From Mytilus californianus (lineage: Eukaryota > Mollusca > Bivalvia > Mytilida > Mytilidae), in contig NW_026262723.1 in the NCBI RefSeq assembly GCF_021869535.1, positions 85,996,324-86,060,323 of the forward strand: a stretch of DNA of 64,000 nucleotides, written 5' to 3'. The position numbers were made by a program, and so were the translations under genes. Positions 44,501-54,859 of this stretch are shown here, one piece after another; the stretch's first letter is position 1, and the number at the start of each line of letters is the position of its first letter. The notes below the pieces were generated by a model that was given only the letters and a program-made list of their open reading frames with translations, was not told where the DNA came from and searched no databases.

Positions 44501-47500
44501 CTCCGTAAATATTAACAATTTACAATATTACAATTAACAGTCAACGCCCCTTCGATTAAAAAGATTTATATATCAATGACTAATGAAACGATTTGAAATG
44601 TCAACAATTATTAATCTATTATTTTTATTTGATAAATAATATTTTTTTAATAGATAAAATAAAGATACTGTTTAAAACATTTTCTATATGATTTTTGAAT
44701 CGTTTCATTATTTTTTCTCGCCACTTTTTCTTAGAAAAACTTAAAATATGTGACAATCGTAAATATGAGTAAGACCTACATGAATCACTGAATATTGTTC
44801 TATTTGAATAGATGAGTAATAAAAGAACACCAAGTTTTAGACTAGCTGTTGATGGTGAGAGTAAAGAAACACTAGACTGTTTAAGTAGGAAAGACAAAAC
44901 TACGTTTTTTCAAGTGATGGTGCGTGCAGTAGCCCGAAATTTTTTGACAGATGACGTAGAAAGACAGTATTATGCAGATAGATATAATTGCTGTCCACCG
45001 CCGATTTTTGTTCCAGTAATAACACTTGTAGAGGTCAGTCAAAAATATTTTGCTATCTCTTGAAATTTATTTTCGATATTTGTCGATGGAACTGTGCGTA
45101 CAATCACTGATTGGTTTTTATTTTGTTTCAATTAAAACTAAGATATACAATGATATACGAATGATGTTTTAATTCTGAAACTCTGTCAAGAATGTTTATA
45201 TCCAAAAGATTTGTTAGCAAATGATGTATGAATACGGACAACACAAAACCAAGTGCTTAAATTGAAGTCAAAGCTTTGCTGGATGTAGTTAAAAGTGTTG
45301 TTTTACTAAAATTTCAAAAGTTGCCGGCAATTTCTTAGAAAGTCACGGACGACATACATTCCTTTTTGTTATTTGTATTATCGCTTCTGGTGTGTGTCTG
45401 AAAACATTCCTTTTCAAAAATAATCTGTCGTATCGTGTAAATAATAATACTCTTGAAAACATCAGCATAGCATCAGTTAGACAAAGTTCAAAGACAACTC
45501 AAAGCATTATAATACTTTAGTATTTCTACAGTATATGCTCTTTCTGATTATTCCTAAATTGCACAAGATCTCTGGTATTAACAACCGATTTGTTATCAAA
45601 TATAGGATATTGGATGGACATCTTTATGAAAGCAACTCATGTAAGCAATATCTTTGTTGTTTTTTTTAGGTAGCCTTATTTGCTTATTACTGTGTAGAGA
45701 ATGGTAATATTAATCATAATGGACCATTACCAGTAGAGAGTGTGCTTATCTACAGACCAGATAAACGAGTAGAATTTTGGAGGTTTCTATGTTATACCTT
45801 CATACATGCAGGGTTAGTATACATTTGTCCTTACTTTTACATTATTGTTATACCTTCATACATGCAGGGTTAGTATACATTTGTCCTCACTTTTACATTA
45901 TTGTTATACCTTCATACATGCAGGGTTAGTATACATTTGTCCTTACTTTTACATTATTGTTATACCTTCATACATGCAGGGTTAGTATACATTTGTCCTT
46001 ACTTTTACATTATTGTTATACCTTCATACATGCAGGGTTAGTATACATTTGTCCTCACTTTTACATTATTGTTATACCTTCATACATGCAGGGTTAGTAT
46101 ACATTTGTCCTTACTTTTACATTATTGTTATACCTTCATACATGCAGGGTTAGTATACATTTGTCCTTACTTTTACATTATTGTTATACCTTCATACATG
46201 CAGGGTTAGTATACATTTGTCCTCACTTTTACATTATTGGTGACGATCTACCTTAGTATGCACGACTAGCTTCATAATATACATTGGACAGCTCAAGTTG
46301 AATAATGTATATGTAAGGAGATGTGGTTTTCTCGAGACAACTCTCCAACAGAGTCAAAATAACGTTGATTTATGTATGTGTTTTGTATTTATTGCAATGT
46401 GTAAATCAGTTGAACAACTAAACCATATATTCACTTCATTGAGTGACTACATTTATATGTGCTGATCCCCTTAGTTTTGTAGCAAAATGTAAAGTTAGTC
46501 ACATTTATTGAATCGCACATGTTTGCAAAGGAAAAGAGCGATAATTCAATTCTTTTGTTCAAAGTTTATTTCCTGTGGTAATTTTTTTTCCAGTTGTCTC
46601 CTTTCTCTCAGTTGAAAACAGTTTGTCATCTTTAAATTTTATATCGATAAATTGTAGACAAAAATCATCCTTATATAATAATGATATGGTAGTATGTATA
46701 TATGTAATGCATTGTTATTTTTCCGACTATAGATGGGTACATTTAATTTTCAACATGGTAGTCCAGATAGCTGTTGGGATTCCTTTAGAAATGATACATG
46801 GATGTCTTAGAACTGGTATGGTGTATATGTCAGGAGTTTTAGCAGGTAATGAGCAAAATAAGTTATAAAAAAACTGAAGAGTCAAAGCAAAGACAACAAA
46901 TAATAGACGAATAATGGTTTGCCTTCCTACACGAAAAGAAGAAAGCAAAATAAGCAATTAAATGTGAACAAATTAAAGCATACTATATTTGCCTATTATG
47001 CTTATTCACTTATTGAATTCAAGTAGAACTGTTTAGTTTGTTTTCAAATGTTCTATGCTGTGCGTTCAAGATGTCTTTCATTATAACAAAAAAAATCCCC
47101 GTTAATTTGGGATTAAAGAAATGATTGACACGTACCTTATTACACAAAACACTGACACAACACATTTCGTGTGCTCGAAATTAAAAACATAGTATGTGTT
47201 CAAGAATCATTCGAAACTCCGTCGTGCCAAGTTAGTTATCATCTTCAAATCATCATTTTAACAAGATTTTGACACATTTTAACTTAAAATATTCAGTTTG
47301 TAAATACTAGGTAATTTTTTTTTATGTACAGTTTCTTTTTTTTTCCACAAGTATATCTAACGGTGTATATATATATATATATTATAACATCATCTTCGTA
47401 TATTACCATCTTATATTAGTACCGTTGCGCAAATCTTTAGACTTTTATAATTTTTTCCTTATCTGCACAGTATCGTCTATTCTAGACGATCCAGTACATA

Positions 47501-50500
47501 TTAAATTTGCTGGTTGGTCCTTTTGATAGACTTCTATATATATATATATATAAACCTCGTAATGAGAAAAAAAAGCAGTAAATAGCGAAAACAATACGAA
47601 TCTTACTGAAAATATATTCTGCCTCAATTGTTAAATCGGTTATCTTTCTTTATATGACAGGTTCCCTGGGAACATCAGTATTTGATATGGAAGCATACTT
47701 GGTCGGTGCTTCTGGAGGAGTATATGCATTACTAGCAGCTCATCTAGCTAACATTGTTTTGGTATGTTTTAAAAATATTGTAGACATTTGCTTTCTAGAA
47801 ACACAGTAATGCAGACAGCAACATATTCTTATATTTATACACGCACTTTACGTTTGCGTCGCGTCTGCTTTTTATGCTGGATTCAAATTAAATTCGTTTT
47901 TTAGCCGAGTTTTGACCATGTAGAACGCGAATTATAATATGGTAAGTGGTGTCTGGGCATTCTAACATGATTATTTCTGGTTTACGAACAAAATCTCTTG
48001 ATCTTAAAAAAACATCTGTAAAACTGCCTCATGAGAAAAGGATTATACCCTATTTATTTTGAGGTCATTAAGTCAAAGGTCCAGGTTGCAGCAGCCATGT
48101 ATAGACTGAAAATTCGGATGTAAACCTTTGAACCATATGTATAACCTTTACAAAACTTCGTTCGACAAATGTCCTATGATATGAGGAAGACCCTTTATGA
48201 TTTAGGGGTCTATTATTCAAAGTTCAAGGTCATAGCAGTTATTGTTAAACTGAAATTTGGACAAATATTGAATAATATTTTTTGAACCATAAGCAGAAAT
48301 TGATAAGCTAAAATTTGGGCAACAATTTGGATTTTGGATGGTATCTTTTGAACCATTTATTAAATGTTCACCCCTCTTAGCCGGAAAACGACATTTAGAG
48401 AGAATCAGACCTATTGATTTTTAAGGTCAAAGATCAAGGTCAAAGCACTCAGAAGTACACTGACGTTTTGGGAAAGTTTTGTTTGGGGACAAAATCAATT
48501 GGTCATAAATCGGGCGCCCAACCCTCTCCTAACCTAGGACAGTGGTGCAACAACACAACACAAGATCAAGCGGTACAAAACAATAAACGAAAAGCAAATA
48601 TGATAAACAGCAACGAACGACCACTGAATTGCAGGGTCCGGACTTAGGACAGGCACATATAGTTAGACGGTGTTAAACATTTTTGCGTGCGTCAACCCCT
48701 CTCCTAATCTCACCCAGAGGTGAACCAGCACAACATAAGAACAAACTATAACAATCAGTTGAAAAGGGGTTAAATCATCAGGTCGATAAGCACAATACAA
48801 CTTACAAAAACACTAAAGACCGAAAGTGCAGATCTGAGAGTACTCGCAATTTCTGAAAGCTAGTTCATAGGCAATAACAACTAATAAAAAATCACGTATC
48901 TTAGACTAAAATGTCATTCCAGTGTACATATCCAGTATCTATTGGATTTAGTGTAAAGACGTCATTACCAGTCAAAGAAAAACACGATCTCATTGGGATT
49001 TTGCCAATAACGTGGCTATTCAAGAATATTTGATAAAAAAGTAAAGCTCTATCGTTTAATATGCGAACAGAAATTTACGGCATAAACAGTAGTATCTTTC
49101 TCTCCATAATCCTATTTATTTTTTTTTCAATATATATTTTTTTTTGTATTGCACGAACATTACAAATACATTACATCCTTGTTTACAGAATTATTCAAAT
49201 ATGGAACTTGGCATCTTGAAATTGGCAGCAGTATTGATAATTGGTAAGTATCTGATACTTAAAGATCATGGTTTATAAAGAACCAGGCCTGATTTGTTTT
49301 AGTCATTATATATTCGATATCTGATTATCATTTGTTCATCTGATTGTCCTTTATTTGTGTTTAAACTCCATCGAATGAACATCCCTGGTGCTATACATGT
49401 AGTTTCTCTAAAAGTGAGGATCACTACCGCGACCTTAGATGATATATTTTTAAGGGGATATGATAATTTTTAAGTGTAAAGCTTTAAGCTGAAGCCTATT
49501 TTACATAACAATTTGTTTTTGACCTTCAAACACTACTCATCAATCGCTAATTAACGAACTTAAGGGTTGATTCTAAATCGTTGAATGTTTATCTTCATAT
49601 TCAAATATTAAGTTTTAATATTAAGAGCCTAAATCGAAGTAGTATTATTTTGGTCCAGAAGTGGTTTTGTAATTTGTCCAAATTTGGATTTTTCCATAAC
49701 ATGGGAACATTTTATCTTCGAATTGTATCCTACATTTGCCTGGTCTAAAAGTAAATTTTTCGATGAGAACGTATGCTTTGGGAAAGCTTCTCCTGCTTTG
49801 CTATCAATACCCGTCGTCTCATTCCATATATAGGCCAATAAAAAAAGATTGACATGAATGAACATTCAACAAAACTTTAAAACTTCATAAAACGTAAAAT
49901 TCGAATTGCATGTTAACTGATTTTATTTTATAATTGCCTGAGCATATTTCTTTGATGATAATATACTGTGGTTGTTGTACTAAACTTTATGTGATATGCA
50001 CCAATAAAGTCCTGAAACGGAATGATTCCAAGGTACAAACAAAGTAAATACAAAAACTCTATAATATAAGATTTAATCAACTTTAAGTAAGTTTTTATGT
50101 CATCCAATACACATTAAGCGAGGCTGTGGGAAATGTATGACTTGCAGTAACGCACAAATCATTTATAGTGAACTATTCTTACAATAAACATATGATAAAT
50201 TGTATCTATAACATTTAAGTACATTAATAAAATACACGACATGAACTTGATAGAGCATTGAGAAGCATGAGAAACCTCAATAACGACAATATAATTGTAT
50301 TGCACTTCAGTGCAACCACTGCTTTGAGTTCATATCAAATGATTGGCAAGTTGAAAGAACAGATATTGAGTAAAAGACCGATGGTTAAACAATGAATAGC
50401 GATAACCCATGAACGTATGAAAGATAAAACGTGTCATGAATACCCTAAATAGGTCTAAAAGTATACCACCAGAGGTTTCAAATAAAAGTTGACTCCTGAA

Positions 50501-51384
50501 TCGAACTAAACAGGGCTGATTCACAGGATATTATACAATAAGAAAAAGAGGTTACAAGGATTTTTTTCCGTTTCCGTTTCATAGAGAATATATTACTCTG
50601 CAGCTGACTTATTTAACTATAAGTATACAAAATAAGTCTGCTTAATAATAGGACACATCTACCAAATGATAAATTAGTGTTGGGTCGAATCCAAAGCTAC
50701 GAAAAAAAAATACTATTTTGATTTCACAATAGTGAATTTCCCTTTTCAAAATAGTAATGTAGCCACATTTTATGCATACGTTTAGGTCCAAGTTTCAAAT
50801 AAACGAATGCACTGACAGATAAAGTGTTGCCGTAATGATCACTAAGTCAGGGTAACATTCAGAATAAGTTGATATCACATTGAAGCATTTTAATGGTATC
50901 CGGTTACATGTATTATGTGTTACAGGTTTTATCATTATCACCCAGTAATACAAAACACACAATACGTGTCGGTTAGTCTATGGAAAGGTCTAACTATGAA
51001 ATTTAGAACGAGGGATTTTATTTTTTGCCTACGTACATGCGTATATTTTGTGATAAATCTGTATGTACTCGTTTTCTTTGGTTTAGTTTTAGGCAACGAA
51101 CACAAAAGATATCTAACATAACTCTGATTTTAAATGCATGTTGTTTTACAGCGAGTGCGGACGTTGGGTTTGCTATATGGGACCGGTATTCTTCAGAAGT
51201 CACAGACGCACCCGTTGGTTACACAGCCCATCTGATGGGAGCTTTAGCAGGACTGACAATAGGGCTTGTAGTACTGAAGAATTTTGAACAGAAACTCCAC
51301 GATCAGTACATTTGGTGGATTGCATTAGCAGTCTATCTAGGTTGTATTGTGTTCGCTATTTGTTGGAATGTGTTGTATTATTGA
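29006..51384 (+). CDS. Rhomboid intramembrane serine protease, RHBDL1/RHBDL3 type (526 aa, nine exons)
   Basis: Joins 29006-29530, 30151-30174, 31704-31868, 44812-45033, 45670-45812, 46733-46845, 47661-47761, 49189-49243 and 51152-51384; all phases match and the total is 527 codons with the stop. Residues 1-175 are a polar, Pro/Ser-rich cytosolic region. Residues 176-243 align with the EF-hand-like region of RHBDL1/3 (W.+FF, then LVDLMSNKR..SF). [10 protein letters not shown] precedes the first membrane helix. The six-helix rhomboid core has HAGWVHLIFN (His363, Asn367), the nucleophile Ser415 in GASGG and His476 in [10 protein letters not shown]; the catalytic dyad is intact. The C-terminus ([15 protein letters not shown], then ICWNVLYY) matches metazoan secretory-pathway rhomboids. 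Family role: cleaves transmembrane substrates, such as EGF-type ligands in flies; the substrate here is unknown. Confidence 0.95.
30151..30174 (+). CDS. RHBDL 24-nt microexon (NWRHFFEW)
   Basis: Acceptor TTTTACATTTTTAG and donor GTAAGT frame exactly 24 nt, phase 0 on both sides. The peptide matches the W+..F.. stretch that precedes the degenerate EF-hand in RHBDL proteins. Its phase allows clean inclusion or skipping of eight residues. Confidence 0.82.
30376..30850 (+). repeat. Degenerate repeated motif in the RHBDL intron after the microexon
   Basis: Variants of CAGTTGTAGATGATTTAGA recur near 30418, 30484, 30596, 30678, 30707 and 30820, often preceded by GTTTTGACCT-like or AAACCT-like blocks. 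It looks like a decayed tandem repeat of irregular 60-110 bp spacing. Confidence 0.5.
31200..31515 (+). repeat. Dispersed bivalve repeat, family D
   Basis: Contains GAAATTCAGTGGTTGTCGTT, GTCATGTTTGTTTTTCGTTT, GGCCGTTCGGCGACCTATAG and ends TCTCATTGGCAATCATATCT. Its 3' end recurs inverted at 33295-33355 and 46305-46350, and in plus orientation at 52535-52595. It ends 189 bp before RHBDL exon 3. Confidence 0.65.
31704..31868 (+). CDS. RHBDL exon 3 (degenerate EF-hand-like region)
   Basis: Acceptor GTTTTATTAG ends at 31703; donor GTAATA from 31869. It encodes [18 protein letters not shown], then MTYQELVDL. The position and the pattern G.I...E.R.LL fit RHBDL EF-hands, but the acidic Ca2+-ligand positions are not filled. 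Confidence 0.9.
33295..33355 (-). repeat. Family D end fragment
   Basis: AAGAAGATGTGGTATGATTG, then CCAATGAGACAACTCTCCAT: the inverse of the 3' end seen at 52535-52595. Confidence 0.65.
34912..36060. mobile_element. TIR DNA transposon relic with a FLYWCH-like zinc-finger frame
   Basis: Terminal inverted repeats of about 42 bp: left 34912-34953 and right about 36019-36060, sharing GCAGCTTTT, TTACATTTGCGCGCA and CTTTTACAGGTAA. The element is about 1.15 kb and lies in the large RHBDL intron. No transposase catalytic domain fits in it, so it is non-autonomous or internally deleted. Another TTACATTTGCGCGCATT lies just outside the left end at 34867, hinting at nested or truncated ends. Confidence 0.7.
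35043..35275 (+). pseudogene. FLYWCH-type zinc-finger fragment inside the TIR element
   Basis: In the plus-strand frame the protein reads [20 protein letters not shown], then [17 protein letters not shown]. This fits the FLYWCH pattern (L..S.R....L.Y.G+.+, W.C....C.G), with Trp at 35136 and Cys codons at 35142 and 35157. The His ligands are not clear, although a histidine follows in [15 protein letters not shown] domains often accompany Mutator-like transposases. No start codon or donor is identified, so I call it a gene fragment carried by the element. Confidence 0.55.
37019..38306. mobile_element. Possible TIR element with 22-bp inverted ends
   Basis: TGTAAGAGAATGATAATCCC plus TT at 37019-37040 is the exact inverse of 38285-38306. 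Between them is a long hairpin (38140-38229) and AT-rich DNA with no coding frame I recognise. A target duplication is not evident, so this could be two related insertions in opposite orientation. Confidence 0.45.
38140..38229. repeat. Long imperfect palindrome
   Basis: Arms 38140-38183 and 38186-38229 (TAGTCTATGAAAAGGTATAT against its inverse, closing at CGGGGC/GCCCCT). One arm alone recurs at 50974-51015 in another RHBDL intron (TAGTCTATGGAAAGGTC, ATGAAATTTAGAACGAGGG). Confidence 0.8.
40377..40612 (+). repeat. 22-bp satellite, block 1
   Basis: About eleven copies of a 22-bp unit containing GTCGTCAGTCAATAAGAT followed by AAAG. Variants are frequent (GTTAGTTAATAAGAT, GTCAGTAAATTAGAT). The block stops where a TIR element begins at 40613. 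Confidence 0.92.
40632..40800. repeat. Two adjacent hairpins inside the TIR element
   Basis: Hairpin 1: perfect 24-bp arms 40632-40655 and 40669-40692 (CTTACGACTAAGATTGATCG in the stem). Hairpin 2: arms 40699-40719 and 40779-40799 (ATAGATACAATGGATAAGCG), with a loop containing GAGCCCGGAGGGCGAATGG. Confidence 0.88.
41400..41495 (-). other. tRNA-like sequence (pseudo-tRNA or SINE head), minus strand
   Basis: On the minus strand TTGGTAGCCGCGAGGTTAGC resembles an A box / D arm and GGTTCGAATCCCTG a B box / T arm, about 75 nt apart. No acceptor stem closes, so it is not an intact tRNA. Confidence 0.4.
41605..41695 (+). other. tRNA-like sequence (pseudo-tRNA or SINE head), plus strand
   Basis: TTGGTAGCCGAGAGGTTTCG and GGGTTCGATTCCCAGTG are the plus-strand counterparts of the stretch at 41400-41495, in opposite orientation about 110 bp away. 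The acceptor stem does not pair. Confidence 0.4.
41930..42330 (+). repeat. 22-bp satellite, block 2
   Basis: About eighteen copies of the same unit resume directly after the TIR element end at 41929. One interval around 42060 is irregular and the last copies are diverged. Confidence 0.92.
44812..45033 (+). CDS. RHBDL exon 4 (juxtamembrane, CCPPP, start of TM1)
   Basis: Acceptor TATTTGAATAG ends at 44811; donor GTCAGT from 45034. It begins [13 protein letters not shown], continues [18 protein letters not shown] and enters the first helix ([10 protein letters not shown]). The first ATG is coincidental and not a start. Confidence 0.93.
45670..45812 (+). CDS. RHBDL exon 5 (TM1 end, luminal loop, start of TM2)
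   Basis: Acceptor TTTTTTTAG ends at 45669. It encodes [12 protein letters not shown], then [20 protein letters not shown] and two bases GG that complete Gly with the next exon (HAGWVHLIFN). The donor GTTAGT is at 45813. The last 22 bases of the exon and this donor are copied seven more times downstream. Confidence 0.93.
45791..46238 (+). repeat. 56-bp tandem repeat, eight copies, each with exon end and splice donor
   Basis: Copies start at 45791, 45847, 45903, 45959, 46015, 46071, 46127 and 46183. Each carries the 22 last exon bases (GTTATACCTTCATACATGCA then GG) followed by GTTAGTATAC. The copies are identical except for CCTTAC or CCTCAC, in the order T,C,T,T,C,T,T,C. Confidence 0.97.
46733..46845 (+). 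CDS. RHBDL exon 6 (TM2, His/Asn motif, TM3)
   Basis: Acceptor CCGACTATAG ends at 46732; donor GTAATG from 46846. It encodes [23 protein letters not shown] and MVYMSGVLA. His363 and Asn367 fit the H...N oxyanion-hole motif of rhomboids. Confidence 0.94.
47661..47761 (+). CDS. RHBDL exon 7 (catalytic serine)
   Basis: Acceptor TATATGACAG ends at 47660; donor GTATGT from 47762. It encodes [19 protein letters not shown], then [14 protein letters not shown]; Ser415 in GASGG is the nucleophile. Confidence 0.96.
47762..49188. other. RHBDL intron with a dispersed repeat
   Basis: Bases about 48505-48800 contain GCGCCCAACCCTCTCCTAAC and TCCGGACTTAGGACAGGCAC, with CAACCCCTCTCCTAATC and GGTGAACCAGCACAACATAA later in the block. 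These are blocks I recognise from a common mussel interspersed repeat. The rest is AT-rich with no exon. Confidence 0.55.
49189..49243 (+). CDS. RHBDL exon 8 (55 nt)
   Basis: Acceptor CTTGTTTACAG ends at 49188; donor GTAAGT from 49244. It encodes [18 protein letters not shown]; phase 0 in, phase 1 out. Too short for ORF listing; placed by homology and phase between HLANIVL and ASADVGF. Confidence 0.9.
49244..51151. other. Last RHBDL intron
   Basis: AT-rich; only the solo palindrome arm at 50974-51015 stands out. No missing exon by phase. Confidence 0.6.
51152..51384 (+). CDS. RHBDL last coding exon (catalytic histidine, stop)
   Basis: Acceptor TTGTTTTACAG ends at 51151; TGA at 51382-51384. 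It encodes [12 protein letters not shown], then [16 protein letters not shown] with His476, and the final helix ending WNVLYY. Confidence 0.96.
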
Positions 51385-51654
51385 TAAAAGTGTAGGTTTT
51401 TTGTCTTTAAACGAAATGACATATCAGACCGCATAAATTAGCAGTATTTAGAAGACAAACAGAAGATGTTTTATAAAGTCAGACTTGTTTTCGATTCGTT
51501 CGAAAGACGATTCCGGTGAGGATACAAGTACAGAAATTTAATGTTGAAATATAAATTGTTATGAAATATGTAACTTTACCAAAGAGACACTACTTATATG
51601 TAAAATAAGTTAAGTGCGATACAATAATATATTTATCAAAGGTTTATGTAGTTG

Positions 51655-51660
51655 AATAAA
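51655..51660 (+). terminator. Candidate RHBDL polyadenylation signal
   Basis: AATAAA 271 nt after the stop codon, in GTTGAATAAAGC, a typical animal 3' UTR setting. Confidence 0.5.
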
Positions 51661-51699
51661 GCTATTTAGGATAGCTTTAGTACACGTTGATAATTTTAC

Positions 51700-54250
51700 T
51701 TATATTCATATGATCACATTTTTTATGGTAATTTTAGAACCTTATATTCATGGTTCACTGATATTCAACAAAAAGCCTTTATTTGTTTTGATGATTTCAA
51801 CCGTTTTATGGTTATGGATTTCAAATCATTTGAACTTTATCAGATCTGACAGTTAAATTTTCACATTTAAAACGTCTTTGGCTTTAAATATTTAAAATTA
51901 AAATGTCGAGAGAGTTCATAAATACTGTGTAGAGCAAGAGATGCATTGATGGAATCGGTTTCTTTAATTTAAAAATAATCAGCCTTTCGGGAAAAGTATA
52001 ATCAAATAAGTAGTAGATAAATGTATATATTCTACCTCTGCATCGAATTTTATGCGATAATTTATCCTATCGAGACCGTTTAATTTTTAAATTAAATTGT
52101 CGAGAGTGGAGAAATGTCATCGCAAGAAATGGGGTGGTTGAATCTGTTATGATTATAGGCGATATGTCGGCAAACTTTATCTTTCTTTTTCAAGGATTAT
52201 CATAATGTTCGTGTTCTTTTTGTAAGACGTCTTAAGGCATGGTCACCTTTTTCGTGGCCTTACAGTAACGAAATCAGAGGAAAGCAAGACTTTGACATCG
52301 TAATTAAATCTTATATAATAAATAACAGAAATGAAGCGAAGCACACGTTGGTATTACGAAGACGAAGTCCTGAATAACAATCAGACAATCAAAACCAAAA
52401 CATATCAATATACTAGTGAATTCAAAACTTCATTCTCACATGCGAATTACCCTGTTGGTGAAGGCTGTCGTGTTGTAAAGCATACGATTTTCCCGCAAAT
52501 TTGTATATCTGATTACCAAGTTATACAGACTTCGGATGGAGAGTTGTCTCATTGGCACTCATACCACATCTTCTTATTCATATTTGTTCTCTTTTAAAGT
52601 TAAAATCTGCCTTATATTAATAAAAATAACTATTCTAAAAAAGTATAAATATGTTAAGATTTAGAGAAATGTAATAGCTATTGATTTTGGGAATGATCTC
52701 TTCCGCTTTGAGTAAAATTTGATAATTTATTTTGATAGGAAATTTCAACTGATTGTATTTTCTGCTCTCCTGTTTCTATTAGATTTAATCAAGCAGTGGT
52801 TTCATTTCAGCAGCACGTTACAAGGATTTTAAGGGACCAATGTACTTTTATGTTCCATTATTCTATAATACCGAAAATAGCGATTAACCGCCCGATTTCA
52901 ATCATAAGTATATATGAACCCAATTTTTTGTGGAATCAGTATTAAGTTACCTATCATTAGATACCAGAAGAGACTGTGAGTTAACTTGAAGTGGCTGCAT
53001 CTTTCCCTAATTATAAAAATAAATATGACTTTAAACCTTTCCAATCAGTGCAAAATAAGCTATCTTCTGACATCAGAAATTACTTTTTATATCACAAATT
53101 ACTATTTTACTCATTTTCTTATCAACAAATGTGAATTCAGCGGTGGGAAGACCTTTAATTGTTCTTTGAACAATCGGGTTTTAATTCTCATATGGATTTT
53201 ATTTCTTCAGAAAGCTTATATCTTGTATCTTGCTAATTTTAAAGTTTAATTTAAAGATCATATGTTTTAAATGTAGTTGAGTGTTATAATACATTGTCAT
53301 CAAAGGAAAATTAATTTACATTGATTAATTGATATTTGTTTCTGAATCCGTTTTATGCTTTTCTGACAAAATCTTTTTTAATTTGTTGTTATTAAGTTGT
53401 ATGTTTTGTTAGATAAACTATTAATTTCGCATTTTTCTGTTCTTTTGACTGCTTATAGAAAGTATTTCAGTGGTAATTCAATGTTTTCGCAGGTTTTAAC
53501 TCAAAGGATTGTATTTGACATTTACTGATAAATATAGGATGTATTTATACAAAGCAAAAATAAGAATCGAAAATTCTTATTTTTCCATTTTCATATTTTA
53601 TAAATAAATAATATGTTATGCTATTTTGTTGAAAAAATAAGTTAGATCGATATGAAAAACATCTCGCCTGATAGGCTAGCCAACCTTTGGAAAAAATCAA
53701 CTGATTGTTTATTGCGGTTGTCATCTTAAAACCTAGTTTACATTCTTCCATCATCATAAAAAAAAAGGAGATTGCAAATAAGGCAACTACTCATAAAGAC
53801 CAAAGATGTGAAAGAGGTTAACGTAAAGCTTTCAACAACGTGCAAAAATCTTATACCGTATAATATGAAACACAAGAAAGGAGAAATTCAACGGCCTGTT
53901 TTATACTACAACATTACTAGAAAATAAAAACAATTATGGAAGACGACAACCCCTGGATTACAAGCTGCTGGCTTCGAAAAAGCACCTCATGTGGCAAAGT
54001 TGATTGCTTTTGTGATTGCTCAACCCGGCTTGTGACAATGGTATAACAACTGGTCATGTTCAATTACCAAACCCAGTATACTTAAATGCATTTAAAAATT
54101 TGATGTAAAAATGTATATTCTATAAGCTGTATTGCTTCTGAATAAAAGTATTATTATATAAACACCATCAAAATTAACCGTATACTGTTTCAGAGCCTAG
54201 CAAAATTTAGCAAAAAACGTGTTTCATGGTATTCAGTAATACTACCGTGG
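51700..54250. other. Intergenic, AT-rich
   Basis: No supported gene. A family D end (52535-52595, GGAGAGTTGTCTCATTGGCA then CATACCACATCTTCTTAT) explains the open frame at 52331-52597. Confidence 0.6.
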
Positions 54251-54255
54251 AAAGC

Positions 54256-54413
54256 ATGTCGTCTGAACTGTATATTCTGCATTGTATTGTTGACAGCAGG
54301 TTGACCTTAACAGCCATAGATCATGTCGCAATGCATGTCATATGAACTGTTTATCCTAGCTACATTGTATTGTTGACAACATGTCGACATAAACAGCCAT
54401 AGATCATGTCGCA
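54256..54413 (+). repeat. Tandem duplication of about 78 bp
   Basis: Bases 54256-54332 and 54334-54413 share CATGTC, GAACTGT, CATTGTATTGTTGACA and CAGCCATAGATCATGTCGCA in the same order. Confidence 0.8.
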
Positions 54414-54859
54414 TCCATGTGTAAAAAGGTTAAAAAAAGACCTCTTTATCGAATATCAGCACTTTCAATTGACACTTCGTGGAATAAAAAGTTCCTGTCA
54501 TTGATATCGATAGAAATTGAAGAGATATGATTTAAGCTTATTAAAAATTCAGATGCAACAATGTTTTATTTCCACATTGACACTCTTTCCATTAAGCAAA
54601 TGGAAATTATTTAACACTTCGGTGCTCTCGAAATCGTTCCCTTATAAAAGCTTTTGTCTCATTTGCGTAAAAAAATATAATAGAATATATATCGTATCCA
54701 TTATATACGAGTATTTGATGTAAGATAAAAATGACCCACTAAATTCGTTACGGACTTTTTTGGGTTCAGAATAAAATGCGGTGGATCCGGGGAATTGAAA
54801 TTGCAAATCGGAGGTAGATTTCGAGGAATTTAATAAAAAGGATCTGATAATGAATGGAT

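Larger units (their letters stand above)
31869..44811 (+). other. RHBDL 12.9-kb intron, repeat-rich
   Basis: The largest intron in the window. In order it holds a short dispersed repeat (33295-33355), the FLYWCH TIR element (34912-36060), an element with 22-bp inverted ends (37019-38306) and internal hairpin (38140-38229), (TA)n at 37592-37612, (GT)n at about 40056-40083, and the split 22-bp satellite (40377-42330). No RHBDL exon is missing: phase 0 joins 31868 to 44812 and the protein is continuous (LVDL-MSNKR). Confidence 0.75.

Noticed and set aside
52331-52597. 88-codon open frame
   Set aside because: Its 3' third is the end of dispersed repeat family D (GGAGAGTTGTCTCATTGGCA); not a gene.
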